Shown: positions 24,018 to 32,199, counted from the stretch's first letter. The stretch is 38,763 bases of DNA from Nitrospirota bacterium (GCA_021790195.1 JAJYIF010000030.1:1-38763); one strand, 5' to 3'. Numbers and translations are program-made. Notes: generated by a model not told the origin, from the sequence alone.

Positions 24018-25213
24018 GAAAGTCTCCCTAAGATGTCGTCAAGTATATCGAGCATATGGTCTATGTCCTTCTCCCGTACAATCAGAGGCGGAGTGAACCG
24101 CACGACGTTTCCCGCTGTGCAGTTTATGATTATGCCGCGCTCCATGCATGCCTTCACTATGCTTGCGCATTCCCTCGTCAGCTCCATGCCGACGAGTAGC
24201 CCCATCCCCCTGATCTCGGCAACGACGCTCGGGTACTCCTTCTTAAGGTCCGTAAGGCCCTGAACAAGATATGAGCCCATCCTCCGGCACTGGTCCAGAA
24301 TAAAGCCGTCTTCAAGAAGGGTCTCCAGCGTGGCAACGGCGGCCGCGCAGGCAAGAGGATTGCCCCCGAAAGTCGAGGCATGGTTGCCGGGCTGAAAGGC
24401 CGAGGCAACCTTGTTGCTTGAGAGCATGGCGCCTATCGGGAAACCACCGCCCAGACCTTTTGCGAGGGTCATGATATCCGGCACTATCTCGGAATGCTCA
24501 TGGGCAAAGAGCTGGCCGGTCCTGCCCATGCCTGTCTGCACTTCGTCCAGGATGAGCAAAAGACCGCGTTCATCGCAGACCTCCCGGACCGATTTCAGGT
24601 AATCAGGCGAGGGAAGCCTTACGCCCCCTTCGCCCTGGATGGGCTCCAGCATAACGGCGCAGGTTTCCTCTCCTATGGTCTTCTTGAGGGAGCCGATGTC
24701 GTTGTAATCAAAGTATCTGAACCCGGGCATCAGGGGCTCGAAGCCCTTCTGGAATTTCTTCTGTCCCGTCGCCGTCACGGTCGCGAGGGTCCGCCCATGG
24801 AAGGAATTGAGCGCGGTAAGCACCTCGTAGCGGTTCCCCGACATGTTCTCCTTTGCATATTTCCTCGCAAGCTTGATCGCCGCTTCGTTGGCCTCGGCCC
24901 CGGAATTGCAAAAAAAGACCTTGTCGGCGAACGAATGTTCAACGAGCAGCTTTGCAAGCTTGATCTGGGGCTCGTTGTGATAGAGGTTCGAAACATGAAG
25001 GAGCCTTTGCGCTTGTTTCTGCAAGGCAATGACCACTCTCGGATGACAGTGCCCGAGGATGTTCACCGCAATGCCTCCCACAAAGTCCAGATACTCCTTC
25101 CCGTCCGAGCTCCAGACGTTCATCCCCCTGCCCTTCCTGAGCACAAGGGGATACCTGTCATAGGTATTCATAATGTAATAGCTCGATTCTTCCAATATTC
25201 TCTTGATTTCCAT
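24014..25213 (-). CDS. argD: Acetylornithine aminotransferase
   Basis: This PLP-dependent class III aminotransferase converts N-acetylglutamate semialdehyde to N-acetylornithine. The 399-residue protein shows YIMNTYDRYPLVL at the start, NSGAEANEAAIKLAR, the FHGRTLATV motif, ILDEVQTGMGRTG and the PLP lysine in TLAKGLGGGFPIG. I chose the ATG at 25213. A near-consensus promoter ends only 7 bases before it and no ribosome binding site precedes it, so the mRNA may be leaderless. An internal ATG at 25171 is the alternative. It is the first gene of the argD-argF-rnj-ftsK cluster. Confidence 0.95.
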   Translation of the reverse strand: MEIKRILEESSYYIMNTYDRYPLVLRKGRGMNVWSSDGKEYLDFVGGIAVNILGHCHPRVVIALQKQAQRLLHVSNLYHNEPQIKLAKLLVEHSFADKVFFCNSGAEANEAAIKLARKYAKENMSGNRYEVLTALNSFHGRTLATVTATGQKKFQKGFEPLMPGFRYFDYNDIGSLKKTIGEETCAVMLEPIQGEGGVRLPSPDYLKSVREVCDERGLLLILDEVQTGMGRTGQLFAHEHSEIVPDIMTLAKGLGGGFPIGAMLSSNKVASAFQPGNHASTFGGNPLACAAAVATLETLLEDGFILDQCRRMGSYLVQGLTDLKKEYPSVVAEIRGMGLLVGMELTRECASIVKACMERGIIINCTAGNVVRFTPPLIVREKDIDHMLDILDDILGRLS

Positions 25214-25219
25214 ACAGAA

Positions 25220-25248
25220 ATAATACTCGAAAAACTAAGAAAAATCAA
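25220..25248 (-). promoter_or_regulatory. Promoter of argD
   Basis: TTGATT (25248-25243), a 17-bp spacer and TATTAT (25225-25220) on the minus strand. The predicted transcription start coincides with the A of the argD ATG. No ArgR box is recognised. Confidence 0.7.
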
Positions 25249-25300
25249 TAGTTTGAAGCGGTTGTACTCCGGGACGACCTTTGGGGTCTCCCGGCAGGCG

Positions 25301-26416
25301 CTATCTCCCCATAATCTGGACGTAACTCGCGATGCCGTTTCTTGTGATCAGTCCGATCACTTTCTCCTTCTCCATCACTACCAGTCTCCCCTTGTCCTCA
25401 TTTATCATTAACTCCAGGGCTTTCATCGCATTGTCGTCCGTCGAGACCTCCCATTTCTTGCTATGGGGCACTACGACGTCAGAGACCCGGACACCCGGCC
25501 ATTCCTTTTTCGGCACATTTCTTATTTCCTTGAGGGTCACAAACCCGAGGAACTCTTCGCCTTTCATGACCGGGAAACCGCCATACCCGTATCGCAAGAA
25601 ATATTCATTGACGGCGGCATCCAGATTTAGGCCCGCCGGGACAGTCACAATGTCCTTCACCATGATGTCTCTCACCTTTATGTCTCCGAGCGTTTCCTGC
25701 AGATTGGCCTGACGATAGCTCGATTGCGCTGCTGTGTGCAGAAACCACCCTATGAGCATCAGCCAGATAGCCCCGGGAAATCCCGCAAAGAGAGAGAAAA
25801 GGCCGAAAATAATAAAAAACAGAGAGATGTTCTGGCCGTAACGCGAAGCTTTGCGCGTCGCAGAATAGAAATCGCCGCTTCTTCTCCAAAGATAAGACCT
25901 CAATACCCTTCCGCCGTCCATCGGGAAACCGGGTATCAGGTTGAAAGCGCCGAGCACGAGGTTCAAGCGGGCGAGGTATGAAAAGAGCGCTCTCGCCACC
26001 GGCTCTTCGAACGCGTAATAAGCCAGGAAGAATAACAACGACAGGACGAAGCTTGACAGCGGCCCTGCCAGGGCAATCGCGCGCTCTGCCCCCGGGGTCG
26101 GCGGCTCGCCCTTCATCTGGGACACCCCGCCGAAAATAAAGAGGGTGATATCCGATATGACAAGTCTGTACTTCTTTGCAACGATCGAGTGGGACAATTC
26201 ATGAAAAGCCACGGACAGGAACAGCAGAAAGGCCGCCACCAATCCCCCGGCCCAGTAAGACAACTCGGAAAGGTCCGGGGCGACCCTCGGGAAATAGGCG
26301 ACTGACAGCGACCAGGCGATCAGGCCGAAAATTATGAGCCATGAGAAATGCACTCTTATCGGTATGCCCATAACCGACGCTATCTTCCAGGAACCGTGCT
26401 CCAAAGTACCGTTCAT
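25301..26416 (-). CDS. Site-2 protease-like zinc metalloprotease with CBS pair
   Basis: This is an intramembrane M50 protease of the SpoIVFB-like group. It has about six hydrophobic segments, the zinc motif HELSH (72-76) and the second motif NLIPGFPMDGGRVLR with the third zinc ligand Asp. Two CBS domains fill the C-terminal 130 residues (VRDIMVKDIVTVPAG, VSDVVVPHSKKWEVSTDD). CBS pairs usually bind adenine nucleotides and may gate the protease according to energy state. No anti-sigma factor substrate is nearby. The promoter is clear (TTGCCA-17-TATAAT). GAGGAGG precedes the ATG. Confidence 0.9.
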   Translation of the reverse strand: MNGTLEHGSWKIASVMGIPIRVHFSWLIIFGLIAWSLSVAYFPRVAPDLSELSYWAGGLVAAFLLFLSVAFHELSHSIVAKKYRLVISDITLFIFGGVSQMKGEPPTPGAERAIALAGPLSSFVLSLLFFLAYYAFEEPVARALFSYLARLNLVLGAFNLIPGFPMDGGRVLRSYLWRRSGDFYSATRKASRYGQNISLFFIIFGLFSLFAGFPGAIWLMLIGWFLHTAAQSSYRQANLQETLGDIKVRDIMVKDIVTVPAGLNLDAAVNEYFLRYGYGGFPVMKGEEFLGFVTLKEIRNVPKKEWPGVRVSDVVVPHSKKWEVSTDDNAMKALELMINEDKGRLVVMEKEKVIGLITRNGIASYVQIMGR

Positions 26417-26445
26417 TCTACCTCCTCTGCATCATTCATAACTTC

Positions 26446-26474
26446 ATTATATTCGCCAATTGCGGCCATGGCAA
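26446..26474 (-). promoter_or_regulatory. Promoter of the S2P/CBS gene
   Basis: TTGCCA (26474-26469), a 17-bp spacer and a perfect TATAAT (26451-26446), read on the minus strand. Confidence 0.75.
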
Positions 26475-26553
26475 CCGGCTTCCCATTCCGGCACGGTCGG
26501 CGCACTGCGTATAAGCGTATCTTATTTCAGGCGGTAAAAAATGCTCTTTAAGG

Positions 26554-26582
26554 TTGAAACATTCCTCGGTTAGGTGTATCAT
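26554..26582 (+). promoter_or_regulatory. Promoter of the Lpp-like lipoprotein gene
   Basis: TTGAAA (26554-26559), a 17-bp spacer and TATCAT (26577-26582). The start codon lies 34 bp beyond the -10. Confidence 0.7.
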
Positions 26583-26616
26583 TTTAGAAGTTTCTTAATT
26601 TGTGAAAGGAGGTGGA

Positions 26617-26811
26617 ATGATGAGAAGAGCAATAACATCGTTGCTTGCAATCAGCCTTTTATTAATTTTCTCTTTTGTGTCCTTTGGGTGTGCCTGCCAG
26701 GAAGTGAAAAGGGCGGAGGCGGCTGCCGACCGGGCAGAGGCCGCCGCAAAGAAGGCAGAGGCGGCCGCACAGGGATCAAAGAAGGCGTTTGAATTGCAGC
26801 AGAAGAAATAG
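26617..26811 (+). CDS. Small Lpp-like lipoprotein
   Basis: The 64-residue precursor has a lipoprotein signal: MMRR, a hydrophobic core, and a lipobox-like VSFGC with Cys near residue 29. The mature part is an Ala/Glu/Lys-rich helix with heptad-like repeats (AEAAADRAEAAAKKAEAAA), as in Braun's Lpp and short Lpp-like proteins, and ends in KK. Phe at -2 of the lipobox is unusual. It would sit in the outer membrane as a helical trimer, perhaps linked to peptidoglycan through the terminal Lys. AAAGGAGGTGG precedes the start. It has its own promoter and terminator. Confidence 0.8.
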   Translation: MMRRAITSLLAISLLLIFSFVSFGCACQEVKRAEAAADRAEAAAKKAEAAAQGSKKAFELQQKK

Positions 26812-26840
26812 CGGTCTATATGAGAGGGGACGGGACTGCA

Positions 26841-26880
26841 AAAAGCCGCCCCTCTTTTTATCTTTTGAGGGGCGGTTGAC
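26841..26880 (+). terminator. Terminator after the Lpp-like gene
   Basis: A perfect 9-bp GC stem (CCGCCCCTC 26846-26854 with GAGGGGCGG 26867-26875) closes a T-rich loop. It has A-rich 5' and T-containing 3' flanks and could work in both directions. Confidence 0.8.
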
Positions 26881-26993
26881 TTTTCCTGAGGCCCGTATTT
26901 CGTGACCTTAAAGAGTACTGCCCGCAGGAAAGAGACGCTGAAAGCGGCTTATAAAACCGCTGAATTGTGACGGCATTCTTTGACAATTTTTTC

Positions 26994-27022
26994 TTGACAT
27001 TGTCTTTAATGTGTGGTAATAA
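26994..27022 (+). promoter_or_regulatory. Promoter of the Pro/Ala-rich lipoprotein gene
   Basis: A perfect TTGACA (26994-26999), a 17-bp spacer and TAATAA (27017-27022), followed by a leader of about 50 bases. Confidence 0.7.
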
Positions 27023-27079
27023 TTGAGAGGTCTTGCATTTTTGCATGGTCCAATAAAAAGGAAGGAGGTGACAGTCAGG

Positions 27080-27268
27080 ATGAAGAAGATCATAGCCCTG
27101 TTACTTTCATTATTGTTGGTGGTAGCATTTAGCCTTACTGTAGGTTGCAAGAAGGCTGAGACACCGGCACCGGCCCCAGCGCCAGCGCCAGCTCCGGCTC
27201 CAACTCCAGCGCCTGAGACACCGGCACCGGCACCGGCACCGGCCCCAGCGCCAGCACCGGGCAAATAA
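27080..27268 (+). CDS. Short Pro/Ala-repeat lipoprotein
   Basis: The 62-residue precursor has a signal peptide (MKKIIALLLSLLL), a lipobox LTVGC and then a mature tail made almost entirely of (PA)n units interrupted by ETPAP and PTPAP, ending in GK. Such a tail is extended and rod-like and could span periplasm or peptidoglycan. The gene is in tandem with the Lpp-like gene but independently transcribed. AAGGAGGT lies 10 bases before the ATG; an in-frame GTG inside the ribosome binding site is unlikely to be the start. Function beyond envelope structure is unknown. Confidence 0.78.
   Translation: MKKIIALLLSLLLVVAFSLTVGCKKAETPAPAPAPAPAPAPTPAPETPAPAPAPAPAPAPGK
27160..27264 (+). repeat. GC-rich PAPA-coding repeat tract
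   Basis: Imperfect short direct repeats of the type CCGGCACCGG and CCAGCGCCAGC encode the Pro-Ala tail. The tract is prone to slippage, so tail length may vary between strains. Confidence 0.7.
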
Positions 27269-27273
27269 TGTTA

Positions 27274-27315
27274 TTGCTCAGGGGTGGGAGACCACCCCTG
27301 AGGTTGCAATTTTTT
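27274..27315 (+). terminator. Terminator of the Pro/Ala lipoprotein gene
   Basis: The stem CAGGGGTGG / CCACCCCTG with loop GAGA is extended by ATTGC/GCAAT at its foot, then followed by TTTTTT. Confidence 0.9.
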
Positions 27316-27332
27316 GCTTAACGTCTTATTCT
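27304..27332 (+). promoter_or_regulatory. Possible rimP-nusA promoter
   Basis: TTGCAA (27304-27309), a 17-bp spacer and TATTCT (27327-27332). It overlaps the foot of the preceding terminator, a common arrangement, but the -10 is weak. Confidence 0.4.
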
Positions 27333-27354
27333 AATTAAAAAAGTTCTTTTTATG

Positions 27355-27382
27355 AAGAGTGGTCAACCCACTCTTTTGTTTT
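27355..27382 (+). terminator. Leader terminator / attenuator before rimP
   Basis: AAGAGTGG-TCAAC-CCACTCTT followed by TTGTTTT forms an intrinsic-terminator-like hairpin ending 3 bases before the rimP ATG. Located in the leader of a nusA operon, it could serve autoregulation by NusA. Confidence 0.6.
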
Positions 27383-27385
27383 ATT

Positions 27386-27853
27386 ATGCACAAGAATGTT
27401 GAGGAGCAGATCAGGTTTCTGGCGGCCGATGTGGCGAATAATTGTGGCTGCGAGCTCTTTGATGTCAGCCTTTCGGGAGTCGGGAAGAGGACCTTTCTCA
27501 GGGTCTTCATAGACAAGGAGGGCGGAATCACGCTTGATGACTGTGAAATCTTCAGCAGGCGACTCGAAGCCCTTCTGGACGTGGAGGACCCTATAGCAGG
27601 ACCGTATACGCTTGAGGTATCTTCGCCGGGACTGGACAGACCGCTTAAGAGTCTTGACGATTTTCAAAGGAACATCGGCAAGATGATCAGGGTGGTTACA
27701 AAGGAGAGCATCGAAAACCAGAGTTTTTTTGTAGGCAGACTGGAAAGAGTGGATGGCGAGACGATAAGGTTGTCCCTTTCCGAAGGAAAGAAGGAAGTGC
27801 TGATTCCTTTGAGCGGCGTGTCGAAGGCGAGGCTGGAGATAACACTAAAATGA
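27386..27853 (+). CDS. rimP: Ribosome maturation factor RimP
   Basis: RimP assists 30S subunit assembly. The 155-residue protein matches the family: CGCELFDVSLSGVGKRTFLRVFIDKEGGITLDDC, then RRLEALLDVEDPI, YTLEVSSPGLDRPL with the conserved SPGLDRPL motif, and the C-terminal SH3-like barrel (FVGRLERVDGETIRLSL). I chose the ATG at 27386. It has no Shine-Dalgarno sequence; an upstream GTG at 27359 falls inside the leader hairpin. It overlaps nusA by four bases, the classical rimP-nusA pair. Confidence 0.95.
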   Translation: MHKNVEEQIRFLAADVANNCGCELFDVSLSGVGKRTFLRVFIDKEGGITLDDCEIFSRRLEALLDVEDPIAGPYTLEVSSPGLDRPLKSLDDFQRNIGKMIRVVTKESIENQSFFVGRLERVDGETIRLSLSEGKKEVLIPLSGVSKARLEITLK

Positions 27854-29001
27854 CGAAAGAACTTTGTTCCATAGTTGACCAGATAAGCAGGGAGAAGAGC
27901 ATACCCAGGGAGACGCTCCTCTCTACCCTCGAGTCCGCACTGCTTTCGGCGGCCCGGAAGAGATACGGCGGAAGGACGAATGTAAACCTGAGGATCGATC
28001 CAAAGTCCTGCAATATCACTGTCTTCGAAACCAAGAAGGTCGTCGAGAAAGTTGACAACAGGGACGAAGAGATATCGGTGGACGATGCTGCCGGTCTGGC
28101 TCCGGGCAAGTCTCTTGGCGAGGAGGTAGAAGTCCCGATCCACCTGCACGACTTCGGCAGGATAGCGGCCCAGACAGCCAAGCAGGTAATCTTTCAGCGC
28201 GTGCGCGAGGCCGAGCGGGACGTGATTTTTAAGGAGTTCAAAGACAAGGCGGGACGCATAATAAGCGGGGCCGTTATACGCAAGGAAAAGGGCATCTACT
28301 TTCTGAATATAGGAAAGACGGAGGCCGTTTTACCACAGAGGGAGTCCCTGCCCGGAGAGAATCTTAAGCGCGGGGACACGGTCCGGGCGCTGATCGAAGA
28401 TGTTCGGGTCACGCCGAGAGGACCTATAATTTATCTGTCGAGGAACAACCCCAAGTTTGTTCTCGAACTTTTCAAGATGGAGGTCCCGGAGATCAGCGAA
28501 GGGCTTGTTGTCATAAAGAACATTGTGCGCGAGCCCGGGGAGAGGACGAAGATAGCGGTGTATTCGAAGGACCAGACCATCGACCCGGTGGGAGCCTGCG
28601 TCGGCATGAAAGGGACCCGGGTGCAGTCCATAGTGCGTGAACTGAGAGGGGAGAGGATAGACATAATCCCGTGGACCGACGATCCGAGGATACTTATATC
28701 GAGGGCGTTGAGTCCGGCCTCTGTGGACAAGATAGGCATTAATGAAGAAGAGAAGACCGCGATGGTGGTCGTCAATGACCAGCAATTGTCTCTTGCCATC
28801 GGCAAGAAAGGACAGAATGTGAAGCTCGCGATGAAGCTTACCGGGTGGGACATCGACATCATAAGCGACTCCGAGTATTCGAAGATGAGGATGGAAGAGA
28901 CAGACGCCGCCCTGCAGGAAGGCATCAAGAAAGAATCACTGAAGAAAGAATCGCTGAAGAATGATGAGGCCGCCCCAAAGCCGGAAGACTCATCGGAGTG
29001 A
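27850..29001 (+). CDS. nusA: Transcription termination/antitermination factor NusA
   Basis: NusA binds RNA polymerase and nascent RNA and modulates pausing and termination. The 383-residue protein has the N-terminal polymerase-binding domain, an S1 domain (about 135-200), and two KH domains (EGLVVIKNIVREPGERTKIAVYS, GACVGMKGTRVQSIVRELRGERIDII, LAIGKKGQNVKLAMKLTGWDIDI). It ends with a short acidic tail and lacks the C-terminal acidic repeats of E. coli NusA. The tail holds a tandem KKESLKKESLK. It overlaps rimP by ATGA. infB, which commonly follows nusA, is absent here and is replaced by recG. Confidence 0.96.
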   Translation: MTKELCSIVDQISREKSIPRETLLSTLESALLSAARKRYGGRTNVNLRIDPKSCNITVFETKKVVEKVDNRDEEISVDDAAGLAPGKSLGEEVEVPIHLHDFGRIAAQTAKQVIFQRVREAERDVIFKEFKDKAGRIISGAVIRKEKGIYFLNIGKTEAVLPQRESLPGENLKRGDTVRALIEDVRVTPRGPIIYLSRNNPKFVLELFKMEVPEISEGLVVIKNIVREPGERTKIAVYSKDQTIDPVGACVGMKGTRVQSIVRELRGERIDIIPWTDDPRILISRALSPASVDKIGINEEEKTAMVVVNDQQLSLAIGKKGQNVKLAMKLTGWDIDIISDSEYSKMRMEETDAALQEGIKKESLKKESLKNDEAAPKPEDSSE

Positions 29002-29020
29002 CCTTGCTTAGCAGTAATTG

Positions 29021-31111
29021 ATGGATAGGGACGCTTCAGAATTCCCGATCCAGTTTATAAAGGGCGTCGGCCCGCAAAGAGCGCGCCTGCTCAGCCGCCT
29101 GAATATAAGAACCACCCGTGACGCGCTTTATTACCTGCCCTGCCGTTATGAAGACAGACAAAACATCAAGAAGATATGTCACCTCGCTTATGCGCGCATG
29201 GAAACAGCCGTTGGAAAGATAATCTCTATGGAAGTGGTAAGACTTCCGAGAAGAAACCTGAGGATATTCGAGCTTGTAGTTTCAGACGGCACCGGGCTCT
29301 TGAAGGGCAAATGGTTCAATCAGCCGTACATGAAGAAGAACTTTGCGGTAGGGCGCGAGGTTATCTTAAGCGGCATGGTCAAACGCGATTCATACTGGGG
29401 TACGGGCTTCGAGATGGACAATCCAGAATACGAGTTTACGGATGACGACCCCGGGAGCCTGATCCACACATCAAGGATAGTGCCCATCTATAGGACAACG
29501 GCCGGCATAAGCGTGCGCGTGTTGAGGTCCATTATGTTCAATTCGGTCTCAGAGACATGCGAGGATATACGCGATGAAGTCCCTGCCGAGATATGCTCCA
29601 GGTATGGTCTCCCCTCTTTGAAGGAAAGCTTGCGCAACTGCCATTTCCCGGACAGCGGCCAAGATGTCGAAAGCCTTAACAGCGGGAACAACGACTACCG
29701 CAGAAGACTCGCCTTTGACGAGCTTTTCCATCTGGAGCTAGGGATAGCCGTGATGAAAAAGAGAGAGACAAAGGAAAAGGGCGTGGCTCTGCGCCCTGAC
29801 GGGCGGATTGTCAACAGACTTAGGGAAAAGCTCACTTTCAGGCTGACGGGCTCTCAGGAAAAGGTCTTCAGCGAAATTCTAGATGATATGAGGAGACCCT
29901 TCCCGATGAACAGGTTGATTCAGGGAGATGTTGGCTGCGGGAAGACGGTTGTCGCCCTTATGGCCATGCTAAGCGCAGTTGAATCCGGATATCAGGCGGC
30001 GATGATGGCACCTACCGAGATACTGGCGGAGCAGCATTATATGAATATCCGGGGGCTTGTACAGGACCTCGGCGTCAGGGTCCGCCTTCTGACAGCAAGC
30101 AAGAAAGAGGGCTCCGACGGGGATGTCGCCCCCGGAGACGCGGACATCATAGTTGGGACACATGCCCTTATTCAGGAGGGGATAAAGTTCAGAAAACTGG
30201 GACTTGCTGTAATCGATGAACAGCACCGCTTCGGAGTACTGCAAAGAGTGAAACTTCGCAAGAAGGCGAGGAACCCCGATGTGCTGGTCATGACGGCGAC
30301 ACCCATTCCCAGGACTCTTGCTATGACGGTTTACGGAGATCTCGACTACTCGGTAATCGACGAACTCCCCCTGGGCAGAAGTCCGGTGACAACCAGACTC
30401 TTTCACGACAATCAGAAGCACTTGATCTACCAGGCAATAGAGGCCGAGGTAAAGCGGAGAAGACAGGTATATGTCGTCTACCCTCTTATCGAAGAGTCGG
30501 AGACCTCCGATCTCAGATCCGCGATAGCGGGGAAGGCCGCGCTCGAAAGGATCTTTCCTGCATTCAGGACCGGACTGATTCATGGTAAGATGAAGACTGC
30601 GGAAAGAGAGGCTGTCATGCTGTCTTTTACGGGCGGGAAAATCGACGTCCTTGTGAGCACGACGGTCATTGAAGTGGGAGTAGATGTGCCCAATGCCACT
30701 ATGATGCTTGTAGTTCACGCAGAGAGGTTCGGCCTTTCGCAGCTTCATCAGCTGCGGGGGAGGGTCGGCAGGGGCAGCGATCAGTCGCACTGCTTCTTGA
30801 TCGCCTACCGGCCGTATGGAGAAGAGGCTAAGAGGAGACTCGATATAATGGTCAAGTCCACGGACGGCTTCAGGATCGCAGAGGAGGACCTGGACATCAG
30901 GGGGCCGGGCGAATTCTTCGGAACAAAGCAATCGGGGATGCCGGGCCTGAGGGTAGCAAACATTGTCCGTGATCACCGTCTCCTTGAGATCGCGCAAAAA
31001 GAGGCGTTAAGAATGGTCGGGAGCGACCCGGACCTGATGCAGTGGCCTCATCTGAAGAACTCCGTCGAACGCTTCTGGCAAGGGAAGCTGGATATCTTCA
31101 GGACGGGCTAA
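29021..31111 (+). CDS. recG: ATP-dependent DNA helicase RecG
   Basis: RecG remodels stalled replication forks and branched DNA. The 696-residue protein has the N-terminal wedge/OB domain (KGVGPQRARLLSRLNI, VGKIISMEVVRLPRRN), Walker A GDVGCGKT near residue 305, the helicase motif DEQHRFGV, VMTATPIPRTLAMTVYGDLD and the C-terminal RGRVGRGSDQSHCFLI and GPGEFFGTKQSG motifs. All are canonical. I chose the ATG at 29021 over an in-frame TTG one codon before. The ribosome binding site is poor, and the gene lies 19 bp after nusA, so coupling is likely. Confidence 0.96.
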   Translation: MDRDASEFPIQFIKGVGPQRARLLSRLNIRTTRDALYYLPCRYEDRQNIKKICHLAYARMETAVGKIISMEVVRLPRRNLRIFELVVSDGTGLLKGKWFNQPYMKKNFAVGREVILSGMVKRDSYWGTGFEMDNPEYEFTDDDPGSLIHTSRIVPIYRTTAGISVRVLRSIMFNSVSETCEDIRDEVPAEICSRYGLPSLKESLRNCHFPDSGQDVESLNSGNNDYRRRLAFDELFHLELGIAVMKKRETKEKGVALRPDGRIVNRLREKLTFRLTGSQEKVFSEILDDMRRPFPMNRLIQGDVGCGKTVVALMAMLSAVESGYQAAMMAPTEILAEQHYMNIRGLVQDLGVRVRLLTASKKEGSDGDVAPGDADIIVGTHALIQEGIKFRKLGLAVIDEQHRFGVLQRVKLRKKARNPDVLVMTATPIPRTLAMTVYGDLDYSVIDELPLGRSPVTTRLFHDNQKHLIYQAIEAEVKRRRQVYVVYPLIEESETSDLRSAIAGKAALERIFPAFRTGLIHGKMKTAEREAVMLSFTGGKIDVLVSTTVIEVGVDVPNATMMLVVHAERFGLSQLHQLRGRVGRGSDQSHCFLIAYRPYGEEAKRRLDIMVKSTDGFRIAEEDLDIRGPGEFFGTKQSGMPGLRVANIVRDHRLLEIAQKEALRMVGSDPDLMQWPHLKNSVERFWQGKLDIFRTG

Positions 31112-31120
31112 GGAGGAATT

Positions 31121-31435
31121 ATGTGGAAAAGGATCAAAGAGAACTTCGATTCCGGCTTAGATAAGGTCAAATGGTTTTCTTCACTGATGAACGAAAGGGT
31201 CAAGATAGAGCTCTCCCTTTTCAAGCTCCTTTACCAGACAGCGGAAATGGAAAAGAAGAGAGCCGCATTGATGAAGGCCATCGGGGAAAGGGTCTTTGAA
31301 TTCAGAGACTCCTCCGAGAGGCATATACTGAGGGACCCGGCAATAGTAGAGGCGCTCAGGGCACTGGAGAGACTGGATGAGGAGATAGAGGACATGAGAA
31401 GAAAGGCGTCCGAGATCGAAAGAATAGAGGCATGA
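31121..31435 (+). CDS. Hypothetical coiled-coil protein (104 aa)
   Basis: This is a small, highly charged, helical protein with no Cys and no membrane segment (WKRIKENFDSGLDKVKWFSSLMNERVKIELSLFKLLYQTAEMEKKR, then VEALRALERLDEEIEDMRRKASEIERIEA). It is preceded by AAGGAGG, 9 bp after recG, and overlaps the prepilin peptidase start by four bases. I recognise no family with a function. The coupling suggests a link either with recG or with pilus biogenesis, but neither is shown. Confidence 0.75.
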   Translation: MWKRIKENFDSGLDKVKWFSSLMNERVKIELSLFKLLYQTAEMEKKRAALMKAIGERVFEFRDSSERHILRDPAIVEALRALERLDEEIEDMRRKASEIERIEA

Positions 31436-32199
31436 TAGTCCAGGTCCTCGTATTTTTGCTCGGAACGATCATCGGCTCTTTTCTGAACGTCTGTATTTAC
31501 AGGTTACCGAGAGGCCTGTCCATTGTTTCGCCGTCGTCGCGTTGCCCCTCCTGCAATACGCCGATCAGACCATACGACAACATTCCCATAATGAGCTTTC
31601 TTCTTCTCGGCGGGAAATGCAGGTACTGCAAATCGAGGATATCAATCCGATATCCTCTGGTGGAGGCGCTTAATGGAATTATGTATGTCCTCTCTGTCTG
31701 GCGTTTCGGTCTGGGGCCGCACACGCCCCTTGTCTTTGCATATTGTTCCGCCCTGGTCGTCATCACCTTTATAGACCTGGATTTCCAGATAATACCCGAT
31801 ATCATAACCATACCCGGTATCGCCGTCGGTCTGATTGCCGGGTCTCTGTTTTTTCCCGATCCCTTTGACAGAGGCTTTGTACTCGGCTTTAAGGACGCGG
31901 CTATAGGTCTCGCCTCGGGCGGCATGTTGTTCCTAGTAATAGCAGTCCTCAGCAGAGGCGGGATGGGCGGAGGAGACATAAAGATGATGGCCATGATCGG
32001 GGCCTTTTCAGGGTGGAAATCCGTGCTGCTGACGACCTTTGCAGGAAGCCTCCTGGGGTCTGTTATAGGTATTTCTCTTATGGTCTTCAAAGGGAAAGGG
32101 AGGAAGACCAAGATACCTTTCGGCCCTTTTCTTGCGCTGGGCGCGATCATAAGCCTTTTTTACGGACAGGAGATAGCGGCGTTTTACCTTAGTCGATGA
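31432..32199 (+). CDS. pilD: Prepilin peptidase / N-methyltransferase
   Basis: This bifunctional membrane enzyme cleaves type IV prepilin leaders after Gly and methylates the new N-terminus. The 255-residue protein has the N-terminal methylase-associated zinc Cys tetrad (Cys38, Cys41, Cys63, Cys66) and the two catalytic Asp positions, FIDLDFQIIPD (about 114-123) and GGGD (Asp182), between about eight hydrophobic helices. It overlaps both neighbours by ATGA. Likely substrates include the pseudopilin at 18741-19274. Confidence 0.95.
   Translation: MIVQVLVFLLGTIIGSFLNVCIYRLPRGLSIVSPSSRCPSCNTPIRPYDNIPIMSFLLLGGKCRYCKSRISIRYPLVEALNGIMYVLSVWRFGLGPHTPLVFAYCSALVVITFIDLDFQIIPDIITIPGIAVGLIAGSLFFPDPFDRGFVLGFKDAAIGLASGGMLFLVIAVLSRGGMGGGDIKMMAMIGAFSGWKSVLLTTFAGSLLGSVIGISLMVFKGKGRKTKIPFGPFLALGAIISLFYGQEIAAFYLSR

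Noticed and set aside
24494-25411. Long plus-strand frame opposite argD
   Set aside because: argD is unmistakable on the minus strand, and the opposite frame has no recognisable domain or ribosome binding site.
27160-27264. Short GC-rich repeats as a CRISPR array or minisatellite outside genes
   Set aside because: They lie within the lipoprotein reading frame and encode Pro-Ala; there are no spacers or fixed repeat length.
29969-30997. Long minus-strand frame inside recG
   Set aside because: It is a shadow of recG: its sequence has no family resemblance, while recG shows all helicase motifs.
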